Assembly: GCA_944379995.1 (NCBI GenBank)
Contig: CALWGF010000007.1
Coordinates: 78,224 to 142,223 of the forward strand
Source: an uncultured Clostridia bacterium
GTDB lineage: Bacteria; Bacillota; Clostridia; Lachnospirales; Anaerotignaceae
DNA length: 64,000 nucleotides
Reading direction: 5' to 3'
Part shown: positions 49,698 to 59,584 of the stretch, one piece after another
How positions within the stretch are numbered: position 1 is the stretch's first letter
How the letters are laid out: each line of letters opens with the position of its first letter
Notes under the pieces: generated by a model
Databases searched by the model: none
The model's input: only the letters and a program-made list of their open reading frames with translations
Told to the model about the DNA's origin: nothing
Made by a program: the position numbers and the translations under genes

Positions 49698-49720
49698 TAT
49701 ATTAAATTGTACGGATACAT
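49698..49720 (+). promoter_or_regulatory. Possible sigma-E promoter of spoIVA
   Basis: GCATATA (near 49695) and GATACATT (about 49714-49721) resemble the sporulation sigma-E -35 (KMATATT) and -10 (CATACANT) boxes. The spacing is a couple of bases short of ideal, so the assignment is tentative. Confidence 0.3.
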
Positions 49721-49740
49721 TTTTAGGGAGGAATTATTTT

Positions 49741-51219
49741 ATGGAACAATTTGATATTTATAAGGATATAGCGGAAAGAACAGAAGGGGATATATATTTT
49801 GGCATTGTAGGTCCTGTGAGAACAGGTAAATCTACTTTTATAAAAAGATTTATGGAACTTTATGTTATGCCAAATATAGAAAATACATATATAAAAGATA
49901 GAACACGAGATGAACTTCCACAATCTTCATCAGGTAGAACAATAATGACAACAGAGCCTAAATTTGTACCAAATGAAGCAATAGAGATTAGTATAAATGA
50001 TAATACTAAATTTAAAGTAAGACTTATTGACTGTGTAGGTTATATTGTACCAGGTTCTGAAGGTTATCTTGATGGCGATGAACCTAGAATGGTAAATACA
50101 CCATGGTCAGAAAATCCTATGCCTTTTACACAGGCTGCCGAAACAGGAACTAAAAAAGTAATAACAGAACATTCAACAATAGGTATAGTTATTACAACAG
50201 ATGGAACAGTTACAGATATACCAAAAGAGAATTATGAGGAAGCAGAGGAAAGGGTTATAAACGAGCTTTTGGAAATGAAAAAGCCTTTTGTTGTGCTTTT
50301 AAATTCTTCAAAGCCTTATTCAGAAGATACTAAAACAATGGCAAAAGATATGGAAAAGAAATATTGTGTTCCTGTATTGCCTGTAAATTGTGCTTCTTTG
50401 AAATATGATGATATAAAAGAAATTATGGAAAATATATTATATGAATTTCCTATAAGAGAAATAAAAATGAATATACCTAAATGGGTAGAGTCTTTAAGTG
50501 AAGACTATTGGCTTAAAAGTGATATTATAAAAAGTATAAGAACACTTATGTGTAATATAAATAAACTTAGAGATATTAAAAATTTTGCTGAAAGTTTCGG
50601 CGAAAATAGCTATGTTAAAAAGTCATATATAAATTCAATAGAACCGGGTAAGGGAACGGCAGATATAGATATAACTCTTGATGATAGTCTTTTTTATAAA
50701 ATATTAAGTGAAACAACAGGAATGGAAATAGAAGATGATTGTCAGCTTATTTCAAAAATAAAAATGCTTTCTGATATAAAGAGAGAATATGATAAAATAG
50801 AGCAGGCCATGGGAGATGTAAGAAGAAAGGGATATGGTATAGTTTCACCAGTATTTGAAGATATAAAACTTGAAAAACCAGAAGTATTCAGACAAGGTCA
50901 AAGATTTGGTATAAAACTTAAAGCAAAAGGTGAGTCTATACATATGGTAAAAGCTGATATAGAAACAGAAGTAAGTCCTATTATAGGAAGTGAAGAGCAA
51001 TCTAAAGAATTTATAAATAATATACTTAAAGAATATGAAGAAAATCCAGAAAAAATATGGGAATTAAATATTTTTGGTAGAACTTTAAGTGCAATGATAA
51101 ATGAAGGAATGCAAAATAAAATTTATAGAATGCCAGAAGATGCCCAAACAAAATTACAAGAAACATTACAAAAAATTGTAAATGAAGGAAGTGGCGGACT
51201 TATTTGTATAATATTATAA
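49741..51219 (+). CDS. spoIVA: Stage IV sporulation protein A
   Basis: SpoIVA is the ATP-hydrolysing, self-polymerising protein that forms the basement layer of the spore coat on the forespore surface. Starting at ATG 49741 behind GGGAGG gives 492 residues, the same length as the B. subtilis protein. The Walker A motif GPVRTGKST lies at residues 24-32 with Lys30. DCVGYIVPGSEGYLDGDEPRMV and the C-terminal GSGGLICIIL region, used for anchoring to SpoVM and membranes, are present. It shows the organism is an endospore former. Confidence 0.97.
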   Translation: MEQFDIYKDIAERTEGDIYFGIVGPVRTGKSTFIKRFMELYVMPNIENTYIKDRTRDELPQSSSGRTIMTTEPKFVPNEAIEISINDNTKFKVRLIDCVGYIVPGSEGYLDGDEPRMVNTPWSENPMPFTQAAETGTKKVITEHSTIGIVITTDGTVTDIPKENYEEAEERVINELLEMKKPFVVLLNSSKPYSEDTKTMAKDMEKKYCVPVLPVNCASLKYDDIKEIMENILYEFPIREIKMNIPKWVESLSEDYWLKSDIIKSIRTLMCNINKLRDIKNFAESFGENSYVKKSYINSIEPGKGTADIDITLDDSLFYKILSETTGMEIEDDCQLISKIKMLSDIKREYDKIEQAMGDVRRKGYGIVSPVFEDIKLEKPEVFRQGQRFGIKLKAKGESIHMVKADIETEVSPIIGSEEQSKEFINNILKEYEENPEKIWELNIFGRTLSAMINEGMQNKIYRMPEDAQTKLQETLQKIVNEGSGGLICIIL

Positions 51220-51313
51220 TATTTTAAATTACTATAAGGCTTTTTGTATATATTGCAATAAGCCTTTTATTTTTATATAATAATCAAAATAGTATTTTAT
51301 GAGGTGAAATATA

Positions 51314-51568
51314 GTGATTTTTGGTAAATATAATATTGATATTGATGAAAATGATATTATACTTGATGATGGAAAGTGCATACAACTTATAACAAGACAA
51401 GAAGGATATATGTGGACAAAACGTATACCTGTTTCAACTCTTAAATATCTTGAAGAGCTAAAATCAAAAAATGAAGTATACACAAATGATGAACTTAAAA
51501 AAAGAGCTAGAAAAGATTATTTACATATAGAAAACCCAACATATTGGAAATTTAATATAAAAAAATAA
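51314..51568 (+). CDS. Conserved small hypothetical protein
   Basis: An 84-residue frame starts with GTG 51314 behind GAGGTGA (about 7 bases). The product (MIFGKYNIDIDENDII...) is mixed alpha/beta, charged, without membrane segment or cysteine, and ends in a basic FNIKK. The C-terminal half (KRARKDYLHIENPTYWKFNI) could be a small nucleic-acid-binding module, but I do not recognise a family. It lies between spoIVA and a terminator and may belong to the sporulation unit. Confidence 0.6.
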   Translation: MIFGKYNIDIDENDIILDDGKCIQLITRQEGYMWTKRIPVSTLKYLEELKSKNEVYTNDELKKRARKDYLHIENPTYWKFNIKK

Positions 51569-51590
51569 TATAATTTAAAATTAAATAAAA

Positions 51591-51625
51591 AATACAGCTA
51601 TCTTTTAAGATAGCTGTATTTTTGT
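51591..51625. terminator. Bidirectional terminator
   Basis: AATACAGCTATCTT with AAGATAGCTGTATT followed by TTTTGTTT. It is shared by the small plus-strand gene and the convergent PBP gene. Confidence 0.85.
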
Positions 51626-54418
51626 TTAGCCTGGAATAAAAAGATTATCGTCCATTGTTCCAGATGGTGTTGAACTATTATCAGAAGATTCTGATGAGTT
51701 ATTGTTATTTGAATTGCTACTATTGTTATTACCAGAGCTATTATTATTGTTAGAATTATTATTACTACTAGAACTATTATTACCACTAGAATTATTATTT
51801 GAATTATTTGTTCCAGTATTAGAATTATTATTGTTAGAATTATTGTCTGAACTATTGTTATCTGAACTATCATCAGAATTATTATCATCAGGATATGTTG
51901 GTGTAACAGTATATGAATTATCACTACTTGTATGTTCTGTACATACCTGATTTACATTCATAGGATTACTGCTTGGTGCGTTTACAACATTACCATTACT
52001 GTCTACTGCAAGAGCAGCTTCTTTAACGTTTTCTGATGGACAATATTCACTAGCAATCATTCCTGTTGTAGTATCTATTTTATACATTTTATGAAGATTA
52101 CATGTTCCTGAACTTCCAGAAACATTATCTACTGCAACATAGTCAGAAGAAACAGTTCCTGAACCAAAATAATCGTTTTCACAAACACCACTTATAGGAG
52201 CTTTTCCAGAAACACTACATGTTGTACGTTTTGTTACAGAACTTGGAACTGTAAATTCCTTATCAGGAAGACCGTCATGTATTTTCTCCATTACTTCTCG
52301 CCAAACTATAAGATGATAACTCTTATCATATGTCATAGGTTTTTGTATATCATATCCCATCCATATTCCAGCACAATAATAAGGTGTATATCCAACAAAT
52401 GTAAGGTCTTTACTATCATTTGTTGTACCTGTTTTTCCGGCAATATGCATTCTTGTATTTTGGAAGTTAGCAAGACGACCAGTAGCACTTCCACCACCAG
52501 TAATAACATCTTCCATCATACTTGTTAACATAAATGCTGTTGAATCTTTAAGAACTATATGAGTATCTTGACTAATTTTTTTGTCAATAAGTACATCACC
52601 ATTATGGTCTATAATCTTTGTATAGAATATAGGTTCATTATAAACACCTTCGTTTGCTATTGCAGAATATGCAGCAGTCATTTCAAGTACAGAAACACCA
52701 TTTGTTATACCACCAAGTGCCATAGAAGGAACTTTGTCAGCTTCAACAATAGAAGTAAATCCAAATTTTTGAAGATAATTATAAGCATTATCAACACCAA
52801 CATCTTCAACAAGTGTTTTTACTGCAACAACGTTCATAGAATCACGTATAGCTTGTCTTACTGTAACAGGACCTAAGAAAGTATTGTTCCAGTTTCTTGG
52901 TGAATATTTATTTACTGTATATGGTTCATCAATAAGTGTTGAACCACAAGAAAGAAGTCCCATGTCTATTGCAGGACCATAAACCGCTAAAGGTTTAAAA
53001 CTTGAACCTGGTGAACGATAAGCTTCTGTTGCTCTATTAAATACAAGGTCACCCGGTTTTTCACCACGACCACCAACAAGAGCTTTAACTTCACCTGTAC
53101 GATAATCCATTATAACCATAGCAGATTGAAGTGACTCTGTAACATTAAGTCTATCAAGTACAAGTTGATTTGTACTATTAAGTATTTCAGCTTTTACTTC
53201 CTCTTTAAATGCTTCTGCTTCTTCTTGAGTTGTAACAGTTGTTCTTTTTGTATGATGAGTTTGTTCACCTGTTTTAATATCCATTACTGATATAGTATAT
53301 TCTACATCAAGAGTATTACCTTTAGGTGGGAATAAAGAGTCATCAAGATATGCTTCTTCTGTTATAGCTTGCATATTTGTATCAACAGTTGAATATATCT
53401 GAAGTCCACCACTATATATAAGATTATATGCTTGTTTTTCAGTCATATTTTTTTCTTTAACAAGGTCATTTGCTATTTCAACAATAAGTGCATCTACAAA
53501 ATAGCTGTGTAAAGATTCTGTATATCCATCACTACTTTCACCAACTATCCTTGAATAAATATCATCACTTATAGCAGTGTTGTATTCTGATTGAGTTATA
53601 TATCCTTGTTCCAACATTTTTTCAAGAACTATAAGTTGACGTTCTTTATTATATTGAGGATTGCTAACAGGAGAATACTTTGATGGATTTTGTGTTATTG
53701 CTGCTATACAAGCACTTTCAGCAAGATTAAGTTCACTTACACTCTTTCCAAAATAGAATTCTGAAGCAGCTTCAACACCATAAAGACCATGATTTAAAGC
53801 TATTGAATTCATATAAAGTTCAAGAATATAATCTTTTGCAGCTTTTTTAGAACCAAGTTGGTCTTCTAATTTATTTTCATAAGCTATTGCAAGATATTGT
53901 TCTTGTATTTTTCTTACTAATGTTTTATCACTTGTAAGCTTATTATTTTTTATAAGCTGTTGTGTAATAGTACTTGCACCTTGTGAAAAACTCATTGTTT
54001 TTATATTTGCCACCATAGCTCGCATAATACCTTTAATATCAATACCATTATGCTCATAAAATCTTTCATCTTCAATTGCTACAAAGGCATTTTGTAAATC
54101 TTCTGGTATATATTCGAGTTTTACATATTCACGATTTTCATTTCCATGCAGTGTATCAATTTCGTTACCTGCTTGGTCATATATAGTTGAATTATATGAA
54201 CCAGGAGTTATATCTTCAGTATTGATTGCACCAGTATCTTTAATAATTCCCACATATGCACCTAAAAAAGCACCAGCTACTGCAAAGATACCAACAATAA
54301 TAATAACCATGAATATTCTTAAAATAATTCCAAATATACCTTTTTTCTTTTTTTTCTTCTTTTTCTTTTTTTGATTATTATTTGATTGATGTTTTTTTTC
54401 ATCTTGAGAATAACCCAT
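51626..54418 (-). CDS. Penicillin-binding protein 1A-type bifunctional transglycosylase/transpeptidase
   Basis: The 930-residue class A PBP has a cytosolic N-terminus with a run of ten lysines (residues 18-27) and a membrane helix (FMVIIIVGIFAVAGAFLGAYVG). The glycosyltransferase 51 domain (FVAIEDERFYEHNGID, GASTITQQLIKN) is followed by a transpeptidase domain with the catalytic serine motif SFKP (in SPGSSFKPLAVYG), SMN and KTGTT. It polymerises and cross-links peptidoglycan. The final 90 or so residues are almost entirely Ser/Asn/Asp (about 840-920), a disordered tail. It is monocistronic. Confidence 0.95.
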   Translation of the reverse strand: MGYSQDEKKHQSNNNQKKKKKKKKKKGIFGIILRIFMVIIIVGIFAVAGAFLGAYVGIIKDTGAINTEDITPGSYNSTIYDQAGNEIDTLHGNENREYVKLEYIPEDLQNAFVAIEDERFYEHNGIDIKGIMRAMVANIKTMSFSQGASTITQQLIKNNKLTSDKTLVRKIQEQYLAIAYENKLEDQLGSKKAAKDYILELYMNSIALNHGLYGVEAASEFYFGKSVSELNLAESACIAAITQNPSKYSPVSNPQYNKERQLIVLEKMLEQGYITQSEYNTAISDDIYSRIVGESSDGYTESLHSYFVDALIVEIANDLVKEKNMTEKQAYNLIYSGGLQIYSTVDTNMQAITEEAYLDDSLFPPKGNTLDVEYTISVMDIKTGEQTHHTKRTTVTTQEEAEAFKEEVKAEILNSTNQLVLDRLNVTESLQSAMVIMDYRTGEVKALVGGRGEKPGDLVFNRATEAYRSPGSSFKPLAVYGPAIDMGLLSCGSTLIDEPYTVNKYSPRNWNNTFLGPVTVRQAIRDSMNVVAVKTLVEDVGVDNAYNYLQKFGFTSIVEADKVPSMALGGITNGVSVLEMTAAYSAIANEGVYNEPIFYTKIIDHNGDVLIDKKISQDTHIVLKDSTAFMLTSMMEDVITGGGSATGRLANFQNTRMHIAGKTGTTNDSKDLTFVGYTPYYCAGIWMGYDIQKPMTYDKSYHLIVWREVMEKIHDGLPDKEFTVPSSVTKRTTCSVSGKAPISGVCENDYFGSGTVSSDYVAVDNVSGSSGTCNLHKMYKIDTTTGMIASEYCPSENVKEAALAVDSNGNVVNAPSSNPMNVNQVCTEHTSSDNSYTVTPTYPDDNNSDDSSDNNSSDNNSNNNNSNTGTNNSNNNSSGNNSSSSNNNSNNNNSSGNNNSSNSNNNNSSESSDNSSTPSGTMDDNLFIPG

Positions 54419-54528
54419 AGGTTGAAACCTCCTTTATATACTATGTTATTATAACAGATAAAAAATAACATATAAAGTGTTTTTCTCTTAAGATTTTATG
54501 AATATGTAAAAATAACACATTTTTATCA

Positions 54529-54942
54529 TTATATGTTTTCCATATTTTTTATACAATCAGAACAAATGCCAAAAAATTCAAGATTATGTCCTGTTATTAT
54601 GCAGCCTGTATTTTTTGATATTTCCTCTTCAAGGCTTGATATTGGGCAACAGTCAAGAGTAATTTTTTTATTACATACAGTACATATAATACTATGGCTA
54701 TGAACTTTGTTAGCCATAGAAAAATATGCAATACCATTTTGATGTATTGATTTTTCTATTATATTTTTTTCACAAAGCACATTTAATGCACGATATACAG
54801 TTGAAAGGCTCATTTTTATATCTGAATTTTCATGTATATACTCAGCAGTCACAGGAGAAACAGACTCACTTATTATTTTTAATATTAAATTTCTTTTTTT
54901 AGTTGATTTTAAAGATGCTTCTTTTAAAATATTATTTTCCAT
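54529..54942 (-). CDS. Fur-family metalloregulator
   Basis: The 137-residue protein has a winged helix (SPVTAEYIHENSDIKMSLSTVYRALNVLCEKNII) and a metal-binding dimerisation domain with HSHSIICTVCNK and a second CxxC (FFGICSDC), a structural zinc site. Residues HSH and GHNLEFFGIC fit the Fur/Zur/PerR superfamily; which metal or peroxide it senses is not clear. I prefer ATG 54942, five bases after GAGGTT, over the ATG four codons earlier that overlaps this SD. Confidence 0.88.
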   Translation of the reverse strand: MENNILKEASLKSTKKRNLILKIISESVSPVTAEYIHENSDIKMSLSTVYRALNVLCEKNIIEKSIHQNGIAYFSMANKVHSHSIICTVCNKKITLDCCPISSLEEEISKNTGCIITGHNLEFFGICSDCIKNMENI

Positions 54943-55056
54943 AGATAACCTCATATATAGATTTTGAAATAAAATAGTTATATTTTGCGTCTATATTATA
55001 TAATAGTTTTAAAATATTATACAATATAAAACTTAAACATAATAGGGGGAATATAT

Positions 55057-55740
55057 ATGTTTAAAAGTAAATGGCTATTAATGATTATAAATATAATTCT
55101 ATATATAATATCTAATGTATGTATTTTTGTTATATATAAAAACTATGGAGGATTGTATGGCAAAGAATATATGTTAATATTAGGCATTGTTTTAGGGTTG
55201 GGTATAGTAAGTATTTTTTCAAAAAATACTACTAAAAAAGAAAATAAATATATAAGTGTTATTGCTTTGATTATTTCAGTAATATGGTTTATATTTATAT
55301 TTTTTATAGATAAGTATTCACCTATTTCATATGTTCTTTTTGGTTTATGTATACTTATTATTATAGATATTATTTTAAAAGGAAAAATATTTTTATTAAT
55401 GGGCAAATATAATGAACAAAATGGAATGAGTGTAATATTTTATGTTTTAATTATAATTATTTTAGTAAGTAATTTTATATTCCCTAAAATAAATAATATG
55501 TATACAATAAATTCTGCAAAAAGTGTTTTAGTTGAAAATGGTTATAAAAATATAAATTATATTTCTTCCATAAATAATATGGCTACTGAAATATTTTTTA
55601 AATATGAAAGTAATTTTGGAGCATATATATTTAAAGAAAATGATGACATTATTATAGTAAATATTGAAAATGGAGATATAATATCAAAATTTAAATATGG
55701 TGAAAATGAGTATATAGATAATATTATTAGTGAGAGGTGA
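55057..55740 (+). CDS. Membrane protein of unknown function
   Basis: The 227-residue protein has four hydrophobic segments in the first 150 residues (WLLMIINIILYIISNVCIFV; MLILGIVLGLGIVSIFS; and two more), then a fifth (VIFYVLIIIILVSNFIFP), and an outward-facing C-terminal domain of about 75 residues (INSAKSVLVENGYKNINYIS...). I do not recognise a family. The C-terminal module resembles that of the next gene. The SD is GGGGG. The two genes are adjacent (TGA, then SD and ATG within 6 bases) and co-transcribed. Confidence 0.65.
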   Translation: MFKSKWLLMIINIILYIISNVCIFVIYKNYGGLYGKEYMLILGIVLGLGIVSIFSKNTTKKENKYISVIALIISVIWFIFIFFIDKYSPISYVLFGLCILIIIDIILKGKIFLLMGKYNEQNGMSVIFYVLIIIILVSNFIFPKINNMYTINSAKSVLVENGYKNINYISSINNMATEIFFKYESNFGAYIFKENDDIIIVNIENGDIISKFKYGENEYIDNIISER

Positions 55741-55745
55741 TATAT

Positions 55746-56366
55746 ATGAAAAATAAAAAAATTTTAATGTTAATTGCTATTTGTTCTTTTATTATATTTA
55801 TATGTTGCTATTTATATACAAAAAATAATTATGAAGGTGCTTTTAATATGTCATGGAGTATATTTTTTATATATTTACCAATTACATTTGGAATACAGTA
55901 TTTCAAGAAAAAAACATCAGAAAGAAGTAAAAAAACTAAGTTAATAATAAATATAATAACATATTTTATAATTTTCGTATGTCTTATACTTATGATTATA
56001 TTTTTATTATATGAACCTTTTACATATATATATGCTACTGTATGTATTCTTTATATTTTGGGAGTTTTATTTAAAAAAAGTTGGGTTAATAAATTTGAAG
56101 AAGGTAAGAATGGTGTTTTAAAACTTATTATTTTTGTTTACATATTATCATCTTTTGTATATATGGTATTTCCTTTAGTATTCAGACTTAAAACAATAGG
56201 GGAGTGTGAAAAAATTATAAAACAAAATGGTTATAATAATATAGAACATATAAATATTAGTAGGAGAGGAAACGAAGATTTTGGAAATTATAATTTTTAT
56301 GTAGATGGTGAAAATGGTGAAAGAGTTATTATATCAATAAATCCTAAGACTTTAGAAATAGAATAA
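55746..56366 (+). CDS. Membrane protein of unknown function, related to its neighbour
   Basis: The 206-residue protein has about four to five membrane helices (ILMLIAICSFIIFICCYLY; IFFIYLPITFGIQYF; IITYFIIFVCLILMIIFLLY; LIIFVYILSSFVYMVFP) and a short C-terminal domain (CEKIIKQNGYNNIEHINISRRG...). This echoes the NGYKNINYIS module of the preceding protein, suggesting duplication. ATG 55746 is favoured by AGAGGTGA; a GTG at 55737 overlaps that SD. Function is unknown. Confidence 0.65.
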   Translation: MKNKKILMLIAICSFIIFICCYLYTKNNYEGAFNMSWSIFFIYLPITFGIQYFKKKTSERSKKTKLIINIITYFIIFVCLILMIIFLLYEPFTYIYATVCILYILGVLFKKSWVNKFEEGKNGVLKLIIFVYILSSFVYMVFPLVFRLKTIGECEKIIKQNGYNNIEHINISRRGNEDFGNYNFYVDGENGERVIISINPKTLEIE

Positions 56367-56375
56367 ATTAATAAT

Positions 56376-56412
56376 AAAAAGGATAAACTCAACTGAGTTT
56401 ATCCTTTTTTAT
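56376..56412. terminator. Bidirectional terminator
   Basis: AAAAAGGATAAACTCA with TGAGTTTATCCTTTTT around AC, flanked by A and T runs, between the membrane-protein pair and the LUD gene. Confidence 0.88.
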
Positions 56413-56414
56413 TA

Positions 56415-57056
56415 TTAAAATCCGTAGTTTTCGCCTACAAGTATAACTTTAATTCTTTTTGCAGGTTTTGAAAGTCTTGTTGTAACAATCTGTGAGCATA
56501 TAGACTCAGTTGATTTACAATTTTCACAAGCACCTGTTACTGAACAGGCTGTTTTACCCATAAATCTCATTTGATTTATAGGTGCAGCTATTGTTCTTGC
56601 TCTAACTATTGCAGCATCAAGGTCTTTTGCTATTTTATTCATTCCTGCAATAACAATAACGTTTTTAGGACCAAAACATATGGCAGCAACTCTGTTACCA
56701 TTACCATCAACATTTACTATTTCTCCATCTTCTGAAATAGCATTTGCACTTGTTAAGAAATAATCGCAAGTAAATGCTTTACGCATAATTTCTGCTGATT
56801 CTTCAGGAGTTTTTGCATAATCTCTGTTATAAACTGTGTAGTTTTTTTCTTCAAGAGATTTGATAATGCCTAATTCTCTTATTGTTACACTACCTCCAAA
56901 AGTTACTGAGCTTCCTTCAGGAATAAGTTCTAAAGCTTTATTTAAAGCTTCTTCTGTTGTAGCACAGTAGTATGCTTCAAAATGTCTGCTTTCAAGATTT
57001 TTGATAACCTTTTCTGCAAGTAATTCATTTCTTTTTTCAAATGGTGTTGTTGCCAT
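56415..57056 (-). CDS. LUD-domain (LutC/YkgG-like) protein
   Basis: The 213-residue protein belongs to the LUD domain family: VTFGGSVTIRELGII, CDYFLTSANAISEDGEIVNVDGNGNRVAAICFGPKNVIVIAG. Family members take part in lactate oxidation or are of unknown function; no LutA or LutB genes are here, so a lactate role is not supported. Cysteines near the C-terminus (CSVTGACENCKSTESIC) could bind a metal. It sits 31 bases after lysA on the minus strand and is probably co-transcribed with it. Confidence 0.82.
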   Translation of the reverse strand: MATTPFEKRNELLAEKVIKNLESRHFEAYYCATTEEALNKALELIPEGSSVTFGGSVTIRELGIIKSLEEKNYTVYNRDYAKTPEESAEIMRKAFTCDYFLTSANAISEDGEIVNVDGNGNRVAAICFGPKNVIVIAGMNKIAKDLDAAIVRARTIAAPINQMRFMGKTACSVTGACENCKSTESICSQIVTTRLSKPAKRIKVILVGENYGF

Positions 57057-57087
57057 ATATATAGCCTCCTTTTAAAAAATTAAAAAA

Positions 57088-58350
57088 TTATTTTAATGGA
57101 ATGAAGTGTCTTGTTAAATCTTCGAAATTATCTCTTTCTCTTATAAGTACAACTTCATTATTTTCTCTTATAAGAACTTCAGCAGGACGAAGTCTGTTAT
57201 TGTAATTACTGCTCATTGCAAAACCATATGCACCAGCATCAAGAACACAAAGAGTATCTTTTTCAAATATTTCAGGAAGATTTCTTTCTTTTGCAAGAAT
57301 ATCTCCACTTTCACAAATATTACCAACAACTGTTACTGTTTCTTCTTTTTCTGATTTAACATCAGATTTTCTGAATACTTCAATACCATGATATGAATCA
57401 TACATAATTGGTCTTTGAAGAACATTAAAACCTAAATCGGTACCTACAAATTTTTTATCATGGTTATATTTTACAGCATGAACTGTTCCAAGAAGAACAC
57501 TACATTCAGCTGAAATATATCTACCTGGTTCAATTCTAAATGTTACTTGTGAACCATATTCTTCAGCAAATTTATAAAGTGCTTCATCAATATGTTTTCC
57601 AAGGTCTTTAAGGTCAAGTGGTGCTTCGTCAAATTCTTTTTTGTATGGTATACCAAATCCGCCACCCATATCTATAAATTTAAGGTTTTCAAACTGTTTT
57701 GCAATTTCAAGAAGTGAACCAATACTCTTAACAAATGCTTCACCTGTCATAAAAAGTGAACCTATATGCTGATTTATACCAATAAGAGTAAGATTATATT
57801 TTTTAAGTATTTCTTTAACCTGTGGAATAAATTCTGGGTCTACTGCAAATTTTGTTTTCTTTCCTGCTGTTACAACTTTTTCGTGGTGACCTGCACCTAC
57901 ACCCGGGTTAAAACGAATTGCAACTTCTCCGCCTGGATTAAGTTTTCCATATTGTTCAAGCTGTGAAAGAGAGTCAACACTTGTTATAACTCCTTCTTTT
58001 ATAGCATAAAGCATTTCTTCTTCTGATACATTGTTACAGATATAGAAAATTTCATGAGGTTCAAAACCTGCCATTTTTTCAACGTATATTTCACCAGGAC
58101 TCATAGCGTCAACTTCAAGACCTTCGCTTTTTACAATCTGTAAGAATGCAAGATTTCCGTTTGCTTTTGCACTATAATCAACAACAAAATTAGGGTATGT
58201 TACAAGATTTTTAAGGTCACGGCATCTTTCACGTAAAATTCTTTCATTATAGACATAAAGAGGAGTACCATATTTTTCTGCTAATTCAGTAGGGTCAACA
58301 CCCTGAAAAAAATCTAATTTGTCTGTTACTTTTGTATATACTTTTTGCAT
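57088..58350 (-). CDS. lysA: Diaminopimelate decarboxylase
   Basis: LysA converts meso-diaminopimelate to lysine with PLP. The PLP lysine is Lys62 in VVDYSAKANGN, and the domain motifs MSPGEIYV, GINQHIGSL, FIDMGGGFGIPY, RIEPGRYI and the C-terminal CESGDILA and GAYGFAMSSNYN are all present in 420 residues. Its substrate is the product of DapF, whose gene is fused to carB some 50 kb away. It follows aroC with a short spacer on the minus strand. Confidence 0.95.
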   Translation of the reverse strand: MQKVYTKVTDKLDFFQGVDPTELAEKYGTPLYVYNERILRERCRDLKNLVTYPNFVVDYSAKANGNLAFLQIVKSEGLEVDAMSPGEIYVEKMAGFEPHEIFYICNNVSEEEMLYAIKEGVITSVDSLSQLEQYGKLNPGGEVAIRFNPGVGAGHHEKVVTAGKKTKFAVDPEFIPQVKEILKKYNLTLIGINQHIGSLFMTGEAFVKSIGSLLEIAKQFENLKFIDMGGGFGIPYKKEFDEAPLDLKDLGKHIDEALYKFAEEYGSQVTFRIEPGRYISAECSVLLGTVHAVKYNHDKKFVGTDLGFNVLQRPIMYDSYHGIEVFRKSDVKSEKEETVTVVGNICESGDILAKERNLPEIFEKDTLCVLDAGAYGFAMSSNYNNRLRPAEVLIRENNEVVLIRERDNFEDLTRHFIPLK

Positions 58351-58377
58351 ATATTTCTCCTTTCAATTTTAAAAATT

Positions 58378-59478
58378 TTATCTTTTGTATATATTTTTAA
58401 TGTTTTCAATTTTTGAAAACATATTAGCAAATAATAAATCAACAACTGCAATAGCTGCCATAGCTTCTGTAACAACAACTGCACGTGGAACTATAACAGG
58501 GTCATGACGACCTTTTATATTTATTTCTATATTTTCATTATCTTTTGTTACAGTTTTTTGAGTTTTGTGTATTGATGGTGTAGGTTTGAAAGCTGTTCTT
58601 ATTATTATATCAGAACCATCGCTCATTCCTCCAAGAATACCACCTGCATTATTTGTAAGTTTTGATATTTTACCATCAGTATATTCAAAGAAATCGTTAT
58701 TGTCAAAGCCTGTTGAACGTGAAGCATTAAATCCTGAACCTATTTCAACACCTTTAACAGCACCTATTGAAAACATGGCTTTTCCTAAAACAGCATCAAG
58801 TTTATCAAATACAGGTTCTCCAACACCTGTTGGCATACCTTTTATAACAGTTTCTATTATACCACCAGCAGAGTTTTCTTCTTTCATACATTTATCAAGA
58901 AATTCAGAAGCTTTTTCTGCTGCTTCTTTATCAGGCATATATATAGGATTTTTTGGAATTTCATTAATATCAAATTTATTACGGTCAATTTCTATATTAC
59001 CTATTGAATAGGTATATGAAACTATATTAATTCCTAATTCTTCAAGTATTTTTTTAGCAATAGCACCTGCTGCAACTCTTGCAAGAGTTTCGCGACCTGA
59101 AGAACGTCCACCACCACGATAATCTCTAAAACCATATTTTTCATCAAATGTATAATCAGCATGCCCCGGACGATAGCATTTTGAAATTTGAGAATAATCC
59201 TTTGAACGTTGGTCTTCATTAAAAACCATAAGGGAAATAGGAGTTCCTGTTGTTTTACCTTCAAAGACACCAGACATTATATGTATTGTATCACTTTCGC
59301 TACGTTTTGTGCCATAAGCGTTTGAACCGGGTTTTCTTCTATCCATATCTTTCTGTATATCTTCTTCAGAAAGATTAATTCCAGCGGGACACCCATCAAT
59401 AACAACTCCCAAAGCTTTGCCATGAGATTCCCCCCAAGTTGTTACTGTAAAATTTCTGCCGAAAATTGAACCTGACAT
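58378..59478 (-). CDS. aroC: Chorismate synthase
   Basis: AroC makes chorismate from EPSP using reduced FMN. The family signatures are TWGESHGKALGVVIDGCPAG, GRSSGRETLARVAAGAIAKK and GSGF..S...GSDNND-like SRSTGFDNNDFF, ending RHDPVIVPRAVVVTEAM. I start at ATG 59478 behind GAGGTG, giving 366 residues; the open frame continues upstream through the promoter region but has no SD there. The DAHP synthase nearby and trpS further on make this an aromatic amino acid neighbourhood. Confidence 0.95.
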   Translation of the reverse strand: MSGSIFGRNFTVTTWGESHGKALGVVIDGCPAGINLSEEDIQKDMDRRKPGSNAYGTKRSESDTIHIMSGVFEGKTTGTPISLMVFNEDQRSKDYSQISKCYRPGHADYTFDEKYGFRDYRGGGRSSGRETLARVAAGAIAKKILEELGINIVSYTYSIGNIEIDRNKFDINEIPKNPIYMPDKEAAEKASEFLDKCMKEENSAGGIIETVIKGMPTGVGEPVFDKLDAVLGKAMFSIGAVKGVEIGSGFNASRSTGFDNNDFFEYTDGKISKLTNNAGGILGGMSDGSDIIIRTAFKPTPSIHKTQKTVTKDNENIEINIKGRHDPVIVPRAVVVTEAMAAIAVVDLLFANMFSKIENIKNIYKR

Positions 59479-59584
59479 ATTAGCACCTCGCTTATAATTT
59501 AATACAAAATGTATTGTATCACAAATACATACGTTTTTGTGCAAAAAAAATATCAAAAATTTTTATTATTTCATAAGACTTTTT

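Noticed and set aside
51598..51950. Open frames rich in Ile/Leu opposite or beside the PBP C-terminus
   Set aside because: They arise from the repetitive Ser/Asn codons of the PBP tail read in other frames.
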